A stretch of DNA of 64,000 nucleotides from Leifsonia xyli (GCA_003243275.1 QFQR01000002.1:1-64000); one strand, 5' to 3'; counted from the first letter of the stretch, positions 33,747 through 41,982 are shown. The notes: generated by a model from the sequence alone, not told the origin. Numbers and translations: made by a program.

Positions 33747-35094
33747 CCGCCCCGAGGGGGGTTCGGCATCCGCATTCCGCCGCCCCACGGGCACCGCGGC
33801 GACGGCTGCGGTGTCGATCGCGACGGCCTTCGCGCTGGCCGCGACGGGCGGCATCTCGGCGGCTGCCGCGCCGCGCGACGACTATCCCAGCTGGGCCGAG
33901 GTGCAGGCCGCGAAGAAGAGCGAGAGCGCCAAGTCCGCTGAGATCGCGAAGCTCGCGGGCCTCGTCTCCGAGCTGCAGGCGCAGGCGGATGCGCTGCAGA
34001 AGGTGTCGATGGAGCGGGCAGAAGACGCCCTGCTGGCCCAGAACGAGCTGCAGGCGGCCGAGGCGAAGACGACCCGCCTCGGCGACCAACTCGCGGATGC
34101 CGAGCACCGCGCCGACGCATCCGCGAAGCTCGCCGCGAGCCTCGTCGCCCGCCTCGCGCGCACCGGCAACGGCGATCCGATGAGCGCCCTCGCCTTCTCC
34201 TCATCCACGGATGCCGACCAGTTGCTGTCGCGTCTCGGCACGATGTCGAAGCTCAGCGAGTCGTCGGCCGCGCTCGTGCAGCGGGCGGTGTTCGACAAGA
34301 AGACCGTCGGCTCGCTCACCGACGAGGCGCAGCGCGCGGAGGATGAGCGTCGCATCCGCGCCGAGACGGCGGAGCGCGCGCAGAAGGACGCCGAGCAGGC
34401 GGTGGCGGATGTGGAGGCCCAGGTCGAGGCGCAGCGCGCGAACCGCGCGGTGCTGTTCGCCCAGCTCGCGAGCCTCAAGGGCACCACGGCCGAACTCGAG
34501 CAGGCCTATGCCGACGGGGTCGCGGCGGAGCAGGCGGCGGCCGGTGGCTCGGGTGGCTCGGGCGGCGGCTCGAGTGGCGGCTCGGGTGGCTCGGCCGGGT
34601 CGTCGGGCGGATCGACGGGGTCGGGATCCAGCGGCGGCTCCAGCGGTGGTTCCGGTGGTTCCGGCGGCGGCTCGACGGGAGGCTCCGCGCCGACCCCCGT
34701 GGCATCCGCCGTCGAGGGGGCGATCGCCTACGCGAAGGCGCAGCTCGGCGAGCGCTACCAGCTCGGCGGGATGGGTCCCGACGTGTGGGATTGCTCGGGA
34801 CTCACCAAGGCTGCCTACGCATCCGTCGGCGTCTACATCGGCACCCACAGTTCGACCGAGCAGTACGACTACATGGCGGCCCAAGGGCGGCTGCTGCCCT
34901 TCAGTCAGGCGCAGGCGGGCGACCTGGTGTTCTACTCGGACGGCGGCTCGGCCGACAACCCGCGCAAGTACCACGTCGCCATCTATCTCGGCGGCGGCAT
35001 GATGATCGAAGCCGCGAACCCGACCGTCCCGGTGCGGATCGTGCCGGCGCGCAGCTTCGACCGCGTGCCCTACGTGGGTCGCCCCACCGGATAG
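33739..35094 (+). CDS. secreted NlpC/P60-family peptidoglycan hydrolase
   Basis: 451 aa from TTG 33739, which has AGGGGAT upstream and gives an intact signal peptide (about 20-45, AFALAATGGISAAAA). The coiled coil begins YPSWAEVQAAKKSE, closely matching the N-terminal domain of the M23 protein upstream. A Gly/Ser linker (about 265-325) leads to the NlpC/P60 domain: catalytic Cys in WDCSG near 354, His in YHVAIYLG near 413. Likely a gamma-D-Glu-mDAP-type or similar endopeptidase. The two genes overlap and look like a duplication with swapped catalytic domains, secreted together to remodel the wall. Confidence 0.92.
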   Translation: MADRPEGGSASAFRRPTGTAATAAVSIATAFALAATGGISAAAAPRDDYPSWAEVQAAKKSESAKSAEIAKLAGLVSELQAQADALQKVSMERAEDALLAQNELQAAEAKTTRLGDQLADAEHRADASAKLAASLVARLARTGNGDPMSALAFSSSTDADQLLSRLGTMSKLSESSAALVQRAVFDKKTVGSLTDEAQRAEDERRIRAETAERAQKDAEQAVADVEAQVEAQRANRAVLFAQLASLKGTTAELEQAYADGVAAEQAAAGGSGGSGGGSSGGSGGSAGSSGGSTGSGSSGGSSGGSGGSGGGSTGGSAPTPVASAVEGAIAYAKAQLGERYQLGGMGPDVWDCSGLTKAAYASVGVYIGTHSSTEQYDYMAAQGRLLPFSQAQAGDLVFYSDGGSADNPRKYHVAIYLGGGMMIEAANPTVPVRIVPARSFDRVPYVGRPTG

Positions 35095-35115
35095 CGCGGC
35101 CGAAGGGTTCGCCGG

Positions 35116-35145
35116 GTTCGGCGGCTCAGCGTTCGGCGGCTCAGC
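35116..35145. repeat. 15-bp tandem duplication between convergent genes
   Basis: GTTCGGCGGCTCAGC occurs twice head to tail in the 63-bp gap between the NlpC/P60 gene and ppa. No clear terminator hairpin is seen apart from short GCCGAA/TTCGGC pairing. Confidence 0.6.
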
Positions 35146-35157
35146 GCGCCGACCCGC

Positions 35158-35646
35158 TCAGTGGTTCGGAACGTAGGCCGCGATGCCGGCCTGCACGATC
35201 GCCTCGGCCTCCGCCGCGTCACCCCAGCCCTCGGTCTTGACCCACTTGCCGGGCTCGAGGTCCTTGTAGTGCTCGAAGAAGTGCTCGATGGCCTTGCGGG
35301 TGTACTCCGGGATGTCGTCGACGTCCTGGATGTGCGCCCAGCGCGGGTCCTTCGCCTGGACGGCGATGACCTTCGCGTCGGAGCCGCCGTCATCCGTCAT
35401 CCGGAACACGCCGACCGGGCGCACCTTCACGCCGACGCCGGGGAACAGCGGGTAGTCGAGCAGCACGAGCACGTCGACCGGGTCTCCGTCGAGGCCGAGG
35501 GTGTTCTCGAAGAAGCCGTAGTCGGTCGGGTAGACGAAGCCGGTGAACAGCACGCGGTCGAGGAAGACGCGGCCGGTCTCGTGGTCGACCTCGTACTTGT
35601 TGCGGCTCCCCTGGGGGATCTCGATGACGGCGGCGTAGTCGGCCAT
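35158..35646 (-). CDS. ppa: inorganic pyrophosphatase (family I)
   Basis: 162-aa soluble enzyme that hydrolyses pyrophosphate and so drives biosynthetic reactions. Family I motifs: IEIPQGSRNKYEVD, YPTDYGFFENTLGLDGDPVDVLVL (metal-binding Asp cluster), and KDPRW...DVDDIP. Acidic C-terminus and hexameric in relatives. Start ATG 35646 with AGGAG 6 nt upstream. Divergent from tilS, with an overlapping TAACGTTA -10 region at 35680-35687. Confidence 0.96.
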   Translation of the reverse strand: MADYAAVIEIPQGSRNKYEVDHETGRVFLDRVLFTGFVYPTDYGFFENTLGLDGDPVDVLVLLDYPLFPGVGVKVRPVGVFRMTDDGGSDAKVIAVQAKDPRWAHIQDVDDIPEYTRKAIEHFFEHYKDLEPGKWVKTEGWGDAAEAEAIVQAGIAAYVPNH

Positions 35647-35679
35647 GGGGTCTCCTGTTGTCTCGACGGGATGCGGCAA

Positions 35680-35685
35680 TAACGT
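35680..35685 (+). promoter_or_regulatory. -10 box of leaderless tilS promoter
   Basis: TAACGT, 6 nt before ATG 35692; no ribosome binding site. TAACGTTA is self-complementary, so it may also serve ppa on the other strand. Confidence 0.55.
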
Positions 35686-35691
35686 TAGTCG

Positions 35692-36882
35692 ATGCCCGCT
35701 GACAGCCCGCGCCCCCGTCTCACGCCCGCCCGGGCCGACATCCGCCGCGCCGTGCGCGCCGCGCTCGCGGACCTCGCCGCCGCGTCTGCGCTCGCGCTCC
35801 CGTCCGCACCGCTGCCTCCCCGTGTCGAAAATGCAGGAGATTCTGGGGCGGATGCCCGAGTTCACGGGGGCTCAGCCGCAGCCGGGGGCGATTTTCCTGC
35901 ATTTTCGACACGAACGGACGGAGCTGGAGCCGGAGCCGGAGCGGATGCGGCGCCCGCACCCGCAGCGGATGCGCCCCCGCCGCTCGTGCTCGTGGCCCTC
36001 TCGGGCGGGGCGGACTCGCTCGCGCTCGCGGCGGCGACCGCCTTCGAGGGGCCGCGGCTCGGCATCCGGGCTGGTGCGGTGATCGTCGATCACGCCTTGC
36101 AGGAGGGGTCGGATGCCGTGGCCGCCCGCGCCGCCGCGCAGGCCCGCGCGCTCGGGCTCGACCCCGTGATCGTGACGCGCGTCGAGGTCGGAACCGCGGG
36201 GGGTCCTGAGGCGGCCGCGCGGGAGGCGCGGTACGCGGCGCTCGACGCTGCGGCTCGCGAGCACGCCGCCGCAGCGGTGCTGCTCGCCCACACTCTCGAC
36301 GATCAGGCCGAGTCGGTGCTCCTGGGGCTCGCCCGGGGCAGCGGTGCGGCGAGCCTCGCCGGGATGGCTCCCGCATCCGGGCGCTACCGTCGGCCGCTGC
36401 TCGGCATCCGTCGCGCCGGCACGCGGCAGGCCTGCCTCGACGAGGGGCTCGAGCCGTGGGACGACCCGCACAACTCCGACCCCGCCTACGCGCGGGTGCG
36501 GGTGCGCGATCGGGTGCTGCCGGTGTTGGAGGCCGAGCTCGGGCCGGGCATCGCGGAGGCGCTCGCCCGCACCGCCGAGCAGGCGCGCGAGGACGCCGAC
36601 GCCTTCGAGGCCCAGATCGAGGAGGTCGTCGAGGACATCTGCGAGCCGGCGGAGGCGGGCATCGCCGTGTCGGCGGGGGCGCTCGCGGCGAACCCGCCCG
36701 CGCTGCGGCAGCGCGTCATCCGCTACGTCGTGCTCGCCGAGTTCGGGGTGTCGCTCAGCCGCGCGCACACGCTCGAGGTGGCGCGGCTCGTGACCGACTG
36801 GCACGGTCAAGGCCCCATCGACTTGCCGGGCCTCACCGCGCGCCGCGAGGGCGGCCTGCTGGTCTTCGCCGCCGCCGAGTGA
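35692..36882 (+). CDS. tilS: tRNA(Ile)-lysidine synthase TilS with an inserted palindrome in its N-terminus
   Basis: 396-aa enzyme that makes lysidine at C34 of tRNA-Ile(CAU), letting it read AUA. The N-type ATP pyrophosphatase P-loop SGGADS is at residues 104-109, followed by VDHALQEGSD, LLAHTLDDQAESVLLGLARGSG, and PLLGIRRA...WDDPHNSDPAYAR. In related proteins the P-loop lies much nearer the start (from memory). Here residues about 44-74 (RVENAGDSGADARVHGG..., ...FPAFSTRT) are encoded by a palindromic element, and Ala/Pro/Gly-rich filler follows. The frame is kept, so the gene is probably functional. Leaderless start ATG 35692. Precedes hpt and ftsH as in other actinobacteria. Confidence 0.93.
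   Translation: MPADSPRPRLTPARADIRRAVRAALADLAAASALALPSAPLPPRVENAGDSGADARVHGGSAAAGGDFPAFSTRTDGAGAGAGADAAPAPAADAPPPLVLVALSGGADSLALAAATAFEGPRLGIRAGAVIVDHALQEGSDAVAARAAAQARALGLDPVIVTRVEVGTAGGPEAAAREARYAALDAAAREHAAAAVLLAHTLDDQAESVLLGLARGSGAASLAGMAPASGRYRRPLLGIRRAGTRQACLDEGLEPWDDPHNSDPAYARVRVRDRVLPVLEAELGPGIAEALARTAEQAREDADAFEAQIEEVVEDICEPAEAGIAVSAGALAANPPALRQRVIRYVVLAEFGVSLSRAHTLEVARLVTDWHGQGPIDLPGLTARREGGLLVFAAAE
35821..35912. repeat. palindromic element inside tilS
   Basis: Perfect 18-bp inverted repeat ends (35821-35838 and 35895-35912; CGTGTCGAAAATGCAGGA and its complement) around 56 nt, 92 bp in all. The A/T-containing core is unlike the surrounding codons, and the protein here is low-complexity. 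Different sequence from the 14-nt-spacer families, but a similar fold-back design. Confidence 0.8.
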
Positions 36883-36952
36883 GCGGATGTTGCGGTTTCG
36901 GCGCTATGTGACGGGCGCGCGCCCCACATAGCGCCGAAACCGCAACATCCGC
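36883..36952. repeat. palindromic repeat, family 1, copy B
   Basis: Perfect 28-nt arms (36883-36910 and 36925-36952) around 14 nt, starting directly after the tilS stop codon. Shares the inner 22 nt with copies A and C; the outer 6 nt (GCGGAT) are private but paired. Confidence 0.9.
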
Positions 36953-36968
36953 GGCCGGTCGAGCAGCC

Positions 36969-36974
36969 TAGGCT
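36969..36974 (+). promoter_or_regulatory. -10 box of leaderless hpt promoter
   Basis: TAGGCT, 6 nt before ATG 36981, 17 bp after the palindrome. No strong ribosome binding site. Confidence 0.55.
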
Positions 36975-36980
36975 GAGAGC

Positions 36981-37532
36981 ATGGAGCCGGCCGACATCCA
37001 GGGTGACCTGTCCGCAGTGCTGTTCAGCGAAGCCGAGATCCACGCCCGGATCGCCGAGCTGTGCCGCGACATCGAGCGCGACTACGACGGGCGCGAGCTG
37101 CTGCTCGTCGGCGTGCTCAAGGGCGCCGTCATGGTGATGGCGGATCTCTCGCGCGAGCTGCGCAGGCACGTCGAGATCGACTGGATGGCGGTGAGCTCCT
37201 ACGGGGCAGGCACCCAGTCGTCGGGTGTGGTGCGCATCCTGAAAGACCTCGACACCGACCTGACGGGTCGCGAGGTGCTCATCGTCGAGGACATCATCGA
37301 CTCGGGCCTCACCCTCTCCTGGCTGCGTGAGAACCTCACCTCGCGCGGGGCGAAGAGCGTCGAGATCTGCGCCCTGCTGCGCAAGCCCGCGGCCGCGAAG
37401 GTCGAGGTGGATGTGCGCTACGTCGGCTTCGACATCCCCAACGACTTCGTGGTCGGCTACGGCCTCGACTACGCCGAGCGCTACCGCAACCTCCGTGCCG
37501 TCGGCGTGCTCGCCCCCCACGTCTACTCCTGA
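36981..37532 (+). CDS. hpt: hypoxanthine phosphoribosyltransferase
   Basis: 183-aa purine salvage enzyme converting hypoxanthine or guanine plus PRPP to IMP or GMP. The PRPP-binding loop VLIVEDIIDSGLTLSWL is near residues 94-115; the flexible-loop region is VSSYGAGTQSSG, and the base-binding end is YVGFDIPNDFVVGYGLDYAERYRNL. Typical length. Starts at ATG 36981, leaderless by position. Lies between tilS and ftsH, the usual actinobacterial order. Confidence 0.95.
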   Translation: MEPADIQGDLSAVLFSEAEIHARIAELCRDIERDYDGRELLLVGVLKGAVMVMADLSRELRRHVEIDWMAVSSYGAGTQSSGVVRILKDLDTDLTGREVLIVEDIIDSGLTLSWLRENLTSRGAKSVEICALLRKPAAAKVEVDVRYVGFDIPNDFVVGYGLDYAERYRNLRAVGVLAPHVYS

Positions 37533-37539
37533 GCAGCGA

Positions 37540-37611
37540 CTCGTCGCTCCAGCTCCGGCGTCGGCGCCCCCGAAGCATCCGGGGCGCCGAGTTCGCAGCT
37601 GGAGCGACGAG
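37540..37611. repeat. long imperfect stem-loop after hpt
   Basis: 31-nt arms (37540-37570 and 37581-37611): 15 outer and 10 inner bp pair perfectly, with a 6-nt internal mismatch, around a 10-nt loop. Starts 8 nt after the hpt stop. Could end hpt transcription. The outer arm core AGCTGGAGCGACGA resembles AGCTGGAGCTACGA just after clpC at 62268. Confidence 0.65.
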
Positions 37612-37667
37612 CACCCCGCACACTCAGCCGTGGGCGAACGTCCAGACGGGCCCGCGGGGGTGAGCGG

Positions 37668-37673
37668 TAGCCT
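37668..37673 (+). promoter_or_regulatory. -10 box upstream of ftsH
   Basis: TAGCCT 24 nt before ATG 37698, with a further TAGGGC at 37675. Leadered transcript; the ribosome binding site GAGG is at 37689-37692. Confidence 0.4.
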
Positions 37674-37697
37674 GTAGGGCACGTCTCAGAGGAAAGG

Positions 37698-39737
37698 ATG
37701 CGGGCCAGCTCCCGCTCTCACATGGACTTCAAGCGCATCTTCCGCGGCCCGCTCGTCTACATCGTGCTGGGTGCGGTCATCCTGATCGTGGGATTCAACC
37801 TGCTGACGGCGTCCGGATTCCGTGCGATCACGACGCAGCAGGGCCTCGAGCTGCTCGCGGGGTCGACGGTCGAGAACGTCAAGACGGTCGACGGCGAGCA
37901 GCGCGTCGACCTCACCCTCTCGAAGGCGTACACGAGCGACAAGGTCGACTACGGCACGCAGGTGCAGTTCTACTACGTCGCCCCGCGCGGCGCAGAGGTG
38001 ATCCAGGCGATCACCGACTCGAAGGCCACCTTCGACGACGAGGTGCCGCAGGGCAACTGGTTCATGAGCCTGCTCGGCATCCTCATCCCGTTCCTGCTGA
38101 TCGGCGTGATCTTCTGGTTCCTGTTCAGCTCGATGCAGGGTGGCGGCAACCGCGTCATGCAGTTCGGCAAGTCGCGCGCGAAGCTCGTGTCGAAGGAGAG
38201 CCCCAAGGTGACCTTCGCGGATGTCGCGGGCGCCGAGGAGGCGGTCGAGGAGCTGCACGAGATCAAGGACTTCCTGAAGGACCCGTCGCGGTTCCAGGCG
38301 GTCGGGGCGCGGATCCCGAAGGGCGTGCTGCTTTACGGCCCCCCCGGCACCGGCAAGACCCTGCTCGCGCGTGCCGTCGCGGGCGAGGCGGGCGTGCCCT
38401 TCTACTCGATCTCCGGGTCGGACTTCGTGGAGATGTTCGTGGGCGTCGGCGCGAGCCGCGTGCGCGACCTGTTCGAGCAGGCGAAGCAGAACGCACCCGC
38501 GATCATCTTCGTCGACGAGATCGACGCGGTCGGTCGCCACCGTGGCGCGGGACTCGGCGGCGGGCACGACGAGCGCGAGCAGACCCTCAACCAGCTGCTC
38601 GTGGAGATGGACGGCTTCGACCCGAAGACGAACGTCATCCTCATCGCGGCCACCAACCGTCCCGACATCCTCGACCCGGCGCTGCTGCGCCCGGGCCGCT
38701 TCGACCGCCAGATCGGCGTCGACGCGCCCGATCTGAAGGGCCGCGAGAAGATCCTCGAGACCCACGCCAAGGGCAAGCCGATGTCGAAGAACGTCGACCT
38801 CGCGGTGCTCGCGCGGAAGACGCCGGGCTTCACGGGTGCCGACCTCGCGAACGTGCTCAACGAGGCGGCGCTGCTCACCGCCCGCAGCAATGCGCAGCTG
38901 ATCGACAACCGTGCCCTCGACGAGGCCGTCGACCGCGTGATGGCGGGCCCGCAGCGGCGCACGCGCATCATGAACGACAAGGAGAAGCTCATCACGGCCT
39001 ACCACGAGGGCGGTCACGCGCTCGCGGCGGCGGCGATGAACCACACCGACCCCGTGACGAAGGTCACCATCCTGCCCCGTGGTCGCGCCCTCGGCTACAC
39101 CATGGTGCTGCCGCTGGAGGACAAGTACTCGGTGACCCGCAACGAGCTGCTCGACCAGCTCAGCTACGCCATGGGCGGCCGCGTCGCGGAGGAGATCGTC
39201 TTCCACGACCCGACGACGGGCGCCTCGAACGACATCGAGAAGGCCACCGCGACGGCGCGCAAGATGGTGACCGAATACGGCATGAGCGCGACGATCGGCG
39301 CCGTCAAGCTGGGGCAGTCGCAGGGTGAGGTCTTCCTGGGCCGCGACATGGGGCACCAGCGCGACTACTCGGAGGAGCTCGCCGAGAAGGTCGACGCGGA
39401 GGTGCGGGTGCTCATCGAGCAGGCGCACGACGAGGCCTACCAGGTGCTCTCCGACAACCGCGACATCCTCGACGAGCTCGCCCGCCAGCTGATCGAGAAG
39501 GAGACCCTCGACCACAACCAGCTGGCCGAGATCTTCCAGAACGTGCGCAAGCTCCCCGAGCGCCCGCAGTGGCTCTCGAGCGAGAGCCGGCCGATCAGCG
39601 AGCTTCCTCCGATCCAGATCGCCGCATCCGCCGCGGTTGATCCGGGTGCCGTGGATGCGGGCGTCGACTCGGAGCCGCCGGTGAAGCCCCAGCGCGCCCC
39701 GCGCCCCCGGCAGACCCCCGGCATCGCGCCCGCCTAG
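37698..39737 (+). CDS. ftsH: ATP-dependent zinc metalloprotease FtsH
   Basis: 679-aa membrane-anchored AAA+ protease that degrades misfolded membrane and regulatory proteins. Two N-terminal membrane helices (about 15-36 and 120-140) flank a small outer domain. AAA domain: Walker A GPPGTGKT at 214-221, Walker B IIFVDEIDAVGR, SRH NRPDILDPALLRPGRFDR. Zinc site HEGGH at 436-440 (usually HEAGH; the spacing is intact), third ligand in the DIEKAT region. The start at ATG 37698 has AGAGG 5 nt upstream; the inner Met (MDFKRIF) has none. Heads the folate gene cluster. Confidence 0.96.
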   Translation: MRASSRSHMDFKRIFRGPLVYIVLGAVILIVGFNLLTASGFRAITTQQGLELLAGSTVENVKTVDGEQRVDLTLSKAYTSDKVDYGTQVQFYYVAPRGAEVIQAITDSKATFDDEVPQGNWFMSLLGILIPFLLIGVIFWFLFSSMQGGGNRVMQFGKSRAKLVSKESPKVTFADVAGAEEAVEELHEIKDFLKDPSRFQAVGARIPKGVLLYGPPGTGKTLLARAVAGEAGVPFYSISGSDFVEMFVGVGASRVRDLFEQAKQNAPAIIFVDEIDAVGRHRGAGLGGGHDEREQTLNQLLVEMDGFDPKTNVILIAATNRPDILDPALLRPGRFDRQIGVDAPDLKGREKILETHAKGKPMSKNVDLAVLARKTPGFTGADLANVLNEAALLTARSNAQLIDNRALDEAVDRVMAGPQRRTRIMNDKEKLITAYHEGGHALAAAAMNHTDPVTKVTILPRGRALGYTMVLPLEDKYSVTRNELLDQLSYAMGGRVAEEIVFHDPTTGASNDIEKATATARKMVTEYGMSATIGAVKLGQSQGEVFLGRDMGHQRDYSEELAEKVDAEVRVLIEQAHDEAYQVLSDNRDILDELARQLIEKETLDHNQLAEIFQNVRKLPERPQWLSSESRPISELPPIQIAASAAVDPGAVDAGVDSEPPVKPQRAPRPRQTPGIAPA

Positions 39738-39745
39738 GCCGAACC

Positions 39746-40345
39746 GTGCCCATCGACTCGGAGCGCATCGAGGCGGCCGTCGTCGAACTGCTGCGCGCGA
39801 TCGGCGAGAACCCGGATCGTGCGGGACTCGCCGAGACCCCGCAGCGGATCGCGGCGTCGTATGCCGAGCTGTTCGCGGGACTCGACGAGGATCCGCTCAC
39901 CCACCTCGCGGAGACGGCAGAGTTCACGGGTGAGGATGCGCCCGGCGAGCTCGTGCTCGTGCGCGACATCGCGTTCCGTTCGACCTGCGAGCACCATCTG
40001 CTGCCCTTCACGGGCGTCGCGCATCTCGCCTACGCGCCGGGCGCGCGCCTCGTGGGGCTCGGCAAGCTCGCGCGCGTCGTGGAGACGCTCAGCTCGCGCC
40101 CGCAACTGCAGGAGCGGCTCGGCGAGCAGATCGCGGAGACCCTTGCCGAGGGGCTCGCGCCGCGCGGGGTGCTCGTGGTGCTGGATGCGCGGCACGGCTG
40201 CGTGACGGCGCGCGGCACCCGGCAGGCGGAGTCGACGACGGTCACCGTGGCGAGCCGCGGCACGCTCGCCGACCCGGCGACCCAGGCGGGGGTGTTGGCG
40301 CTCGTGGGGGCCGCCCCCGCGGTCCGCGCCCCGGAGACGCCGTGA
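39746..40345 (+). CDS. folE: GTP cyclohydrolase I
   Basis: 199-aa enzyme for the first step of tetrahydrofolate synthesis: GTP to 7,8-dihydroneopterin triphosphate. Zinc ligands are visible in STCEHHLLPF and in RHGCVTARG; ENPDRAGLAETPQRIA and GLGKLARVVE are family blocks. GTG start 8 nt after ftsH. Its stop overlaps the folP start (GTGA). First of four consecutive folate genes. Confidence 0.96.
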   Translation: MPIDSERIEAAVVELLRAIGENPDRAGLAETPQRIAASYAELFAGLDEDPLTHLAETAEFTGEDAPGELVLVRDIAFRSTCEHHLLPFTGVAHLAYAPGARLVGLGKLARVVETLSSRPQLQERLGEQIAETLAEGLAPRGVLVVLDARHGCVTARGTRQAESTTVTVASRGTLADPATQAGVLALVGAAPAVRAPETP

Positions 40346-41145
40346 CCGCGATCCTGGGCGTGCTCAACGTCACCCCCGACTCGTTCAGCGACGGCGGCCG
40401 GTGGGAGAAGCTCGACGATGCGGTGGCGCACGCTGCCCGCATGCGGGCCGCGGGTGCCGACTGGATCGACGTGGGGGGCGAGTCGACGCGCCCCGGTTCG
40501 CTCGCGATCGATCCGGGCGAGGAGCAGGCGCGCGTGGTGCCGGTGGTGCGCGCGCTCGTAGATGCGGGAGTCCCGGTGTCGATCGACACCCGAAACGCCG
40601 ACACCGCGCATGCGGCGGTGGAGGCGGGCGCGACGATGATCAACGACGTCTCGGGCGGGCTCTACGACCCGCACATGGCGGTCGTCGCGGCGGAGACCGG
40701 GGTGCGGTTCGTCATCATGCATTGGCGCGGCGGCGTGGATGTGGAGCCCTCCTACATCGACGTCGTCTCGGAGGTGCGCGCGGAGTTGCGGGCGCGCCTC
40801 GCGGAGCTCATCGTGATCGGGGTGCGGCCCGAGCAGCTCATCATCGATCCGGGGCTCGGGTTCGCCAAGACGGCGGAGCACAACTGGGAGCTGCTCGGTC
40901 AGCTCGGGGAGTTGACCCCGCTCGCGCCCGTGCTGATCGGGGCCTCGCGCAAACGGTTCATCGGGCGCCTCCTGCCGGGCGATGCGCCGCTCGGGAAGCG
41001 CGACGCGCCGACCGCGACGATCAGCGCGCTCGCGGCGGCATCCGGGGCGTGGGGGGTGCGGGTGCACGACGTCGCGGCGACGCGGCTCGCGCTCGAGGTC
41101 TGGGAGCACTGGAGCGCGGGAGGTCGCGGTGGACGTGATGGATGA
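40342..41145 (+). CDS. folP: dihydropteroate synthase
   Basis: 267-aa TIM-barrel enzyme joining 4-aminobenzoate to the pterin pyrophosphate; the target of sulfonamides in bacteria. Motifs: LGVLNVTPDSFSDGG, DVGGESTRPGS, SIDTRNADTAHAAVEAGATMINDVSG, IIDPGLGFAKTAEHN and LIGASRKRFIG. Full length. GTG start overlaps folE; its end overlaps folB by 17 nt. Confidence 0.96.
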   Translation: MTAILGVLNVTPDSFSDGGRWEKLDDAVAHAARMRAAGADWIDVGGESTRPGSLAIDPGEEQARVVPVVRALVDAGVPVSIDTRNADTAHAAVEAGATMINDVSGGLYDPHMAVVAAETGVRFVIMHWRGGVDVEPSYIDVVSEVRAELRARLAELIVIGVRPEQLIIDPGLGFAKTAEHNWELLGQLGELTPLAPVLIGASRKRFIGRLLPGDAPLGKRDAPTATISALAAASGAWGVRVHDVAATRLALEVWEHWSAGGRGGRDG

Positions 41146-41497
41146 GATCGTGCTGACGGGCCTGCGGGCTCTCGGCTACCACGGGGTTCTGCCAGAGGAG
41201 CGCGCCGAGGGGCAGTTGTTCATCATCGACGTGCGGTTGCGGCTGTCGCTCGCGCCGGCGGCCGCGGGCGACGATCTTGCGGCGACGGTCGACTACGGCA
41301 CCTTCGCGTCCCGGGTGGTGCAGGCGGTCGAGTCGGATCCGGTGGACCTCATCGAGACGGTCGCCGAGCGGGTGGCGCGGCTGGCGCTCGAGTACCCGCA
41401 GGTGTCGTTCGTCGAGGTGACCGTGCACAAGCCGAATGCGCCCATCGCGGTGCCGTTCGCGGATGTCGCGGTCACCGTGCGCCGGGAACGCGGATGA
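41129..41497 (+). CDS. folB: dihydroneopterin aldolase
   Basis: 122 aa. Converts dihydroneopterin to 6-hydroxymethyl-dihydropterin. Family blocks: LTGLRALGYHGVLPEER, FIIDVRL, TVDYGTFASRV and VSFVEVTVHKPNAPI. GTG 41129 is chosen because GGGAGG lies 5-6 nt upstream; ATG 41138 is possible. Overlaps folP and folK, so translation is coupled. Confidence 0.94.
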   Translation: MDVMDEIVLTGLRALGYHGVLPEERAEGQLFIIDVRLRLSLAPAAAGDDLAATVDYGTFASRVVQAVESDPVDLIETVAERVARLALEYPQVSFVEVTVHKPNAPIAVPFADVAVTVRRERG

Positions 41498-41982
41498 GCG
41501 CCGACGTGGTCGCCGTGGTCGCCTTCGGGGCGAACCTGGGCGACCGCGGTGAGACCATCCAGGCGGCGGCGGATGCCTTGGCCGCGACGCCCGGCATCGA
41601 CCTGGTGGCGCTCGCGCCGGTCATCGAGACACCTGCTCTGCGGCCGTACGGGATCGATCGGGATGCGCCCGCGTACCTCAACACGGTCGCCGTGCTGCAC
41701 ACGACGCTCACGCCCGCCGCGCTGCACGCCGTGCTGCGCGGGCTGGAGGACGCGCACGGCCGGGTGCGCGCCGAGCACTGGGGGGATCGCACGCTCGACC
41801 TCGATCTCATCGTGTTCGGCGAGCTGGTGCAGGACGATCCCGAGCTGACGATCCCGCATCCGCGCGCCCACGAGCGCGACTTCGTGCTGCGGCCGTGGCT
41901 GGTGGCGGATCCGGCGGCCGTGCTGCCCGGGCGAGGCGCGGTCGACGCGCTACTCGCCGAGCTCGACGGCGGTGCCGTGTGA
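41494..41982 (+). CDS. folK: 2-amino-4-hydroxy-6-hydroxymethyldihydropteridine pyrophosphokinase
   Basis: 162 aa. Activates hydroxymethyl-dihydropterin with ATP for FolP. Motifs: AFGANLGDRGETIQ, YLNTVAVL, DRTLDLDLIVFGE and IPHPRAHERDFVLRPW. Overlaps folB (ATGA) and the next gene (GTGTGA). The four fol genes together cover the pterin branch from GTP to dihydropteroate. Confidence 0.95.
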   Translation: MSADVVAVVAFGANLGDRGETIQAAADALAATPGIDLVALAPVIETPALRPYGIDRDAPAYLNTVAVLHTTLTPAALHAVLRGLEDAHGRVRAEHWGDRTLDLDLIVFGELVQDDPELTIPHPRAHERDFVLRPWLVADPAAVLPGRGAVDALLAELDGGAV

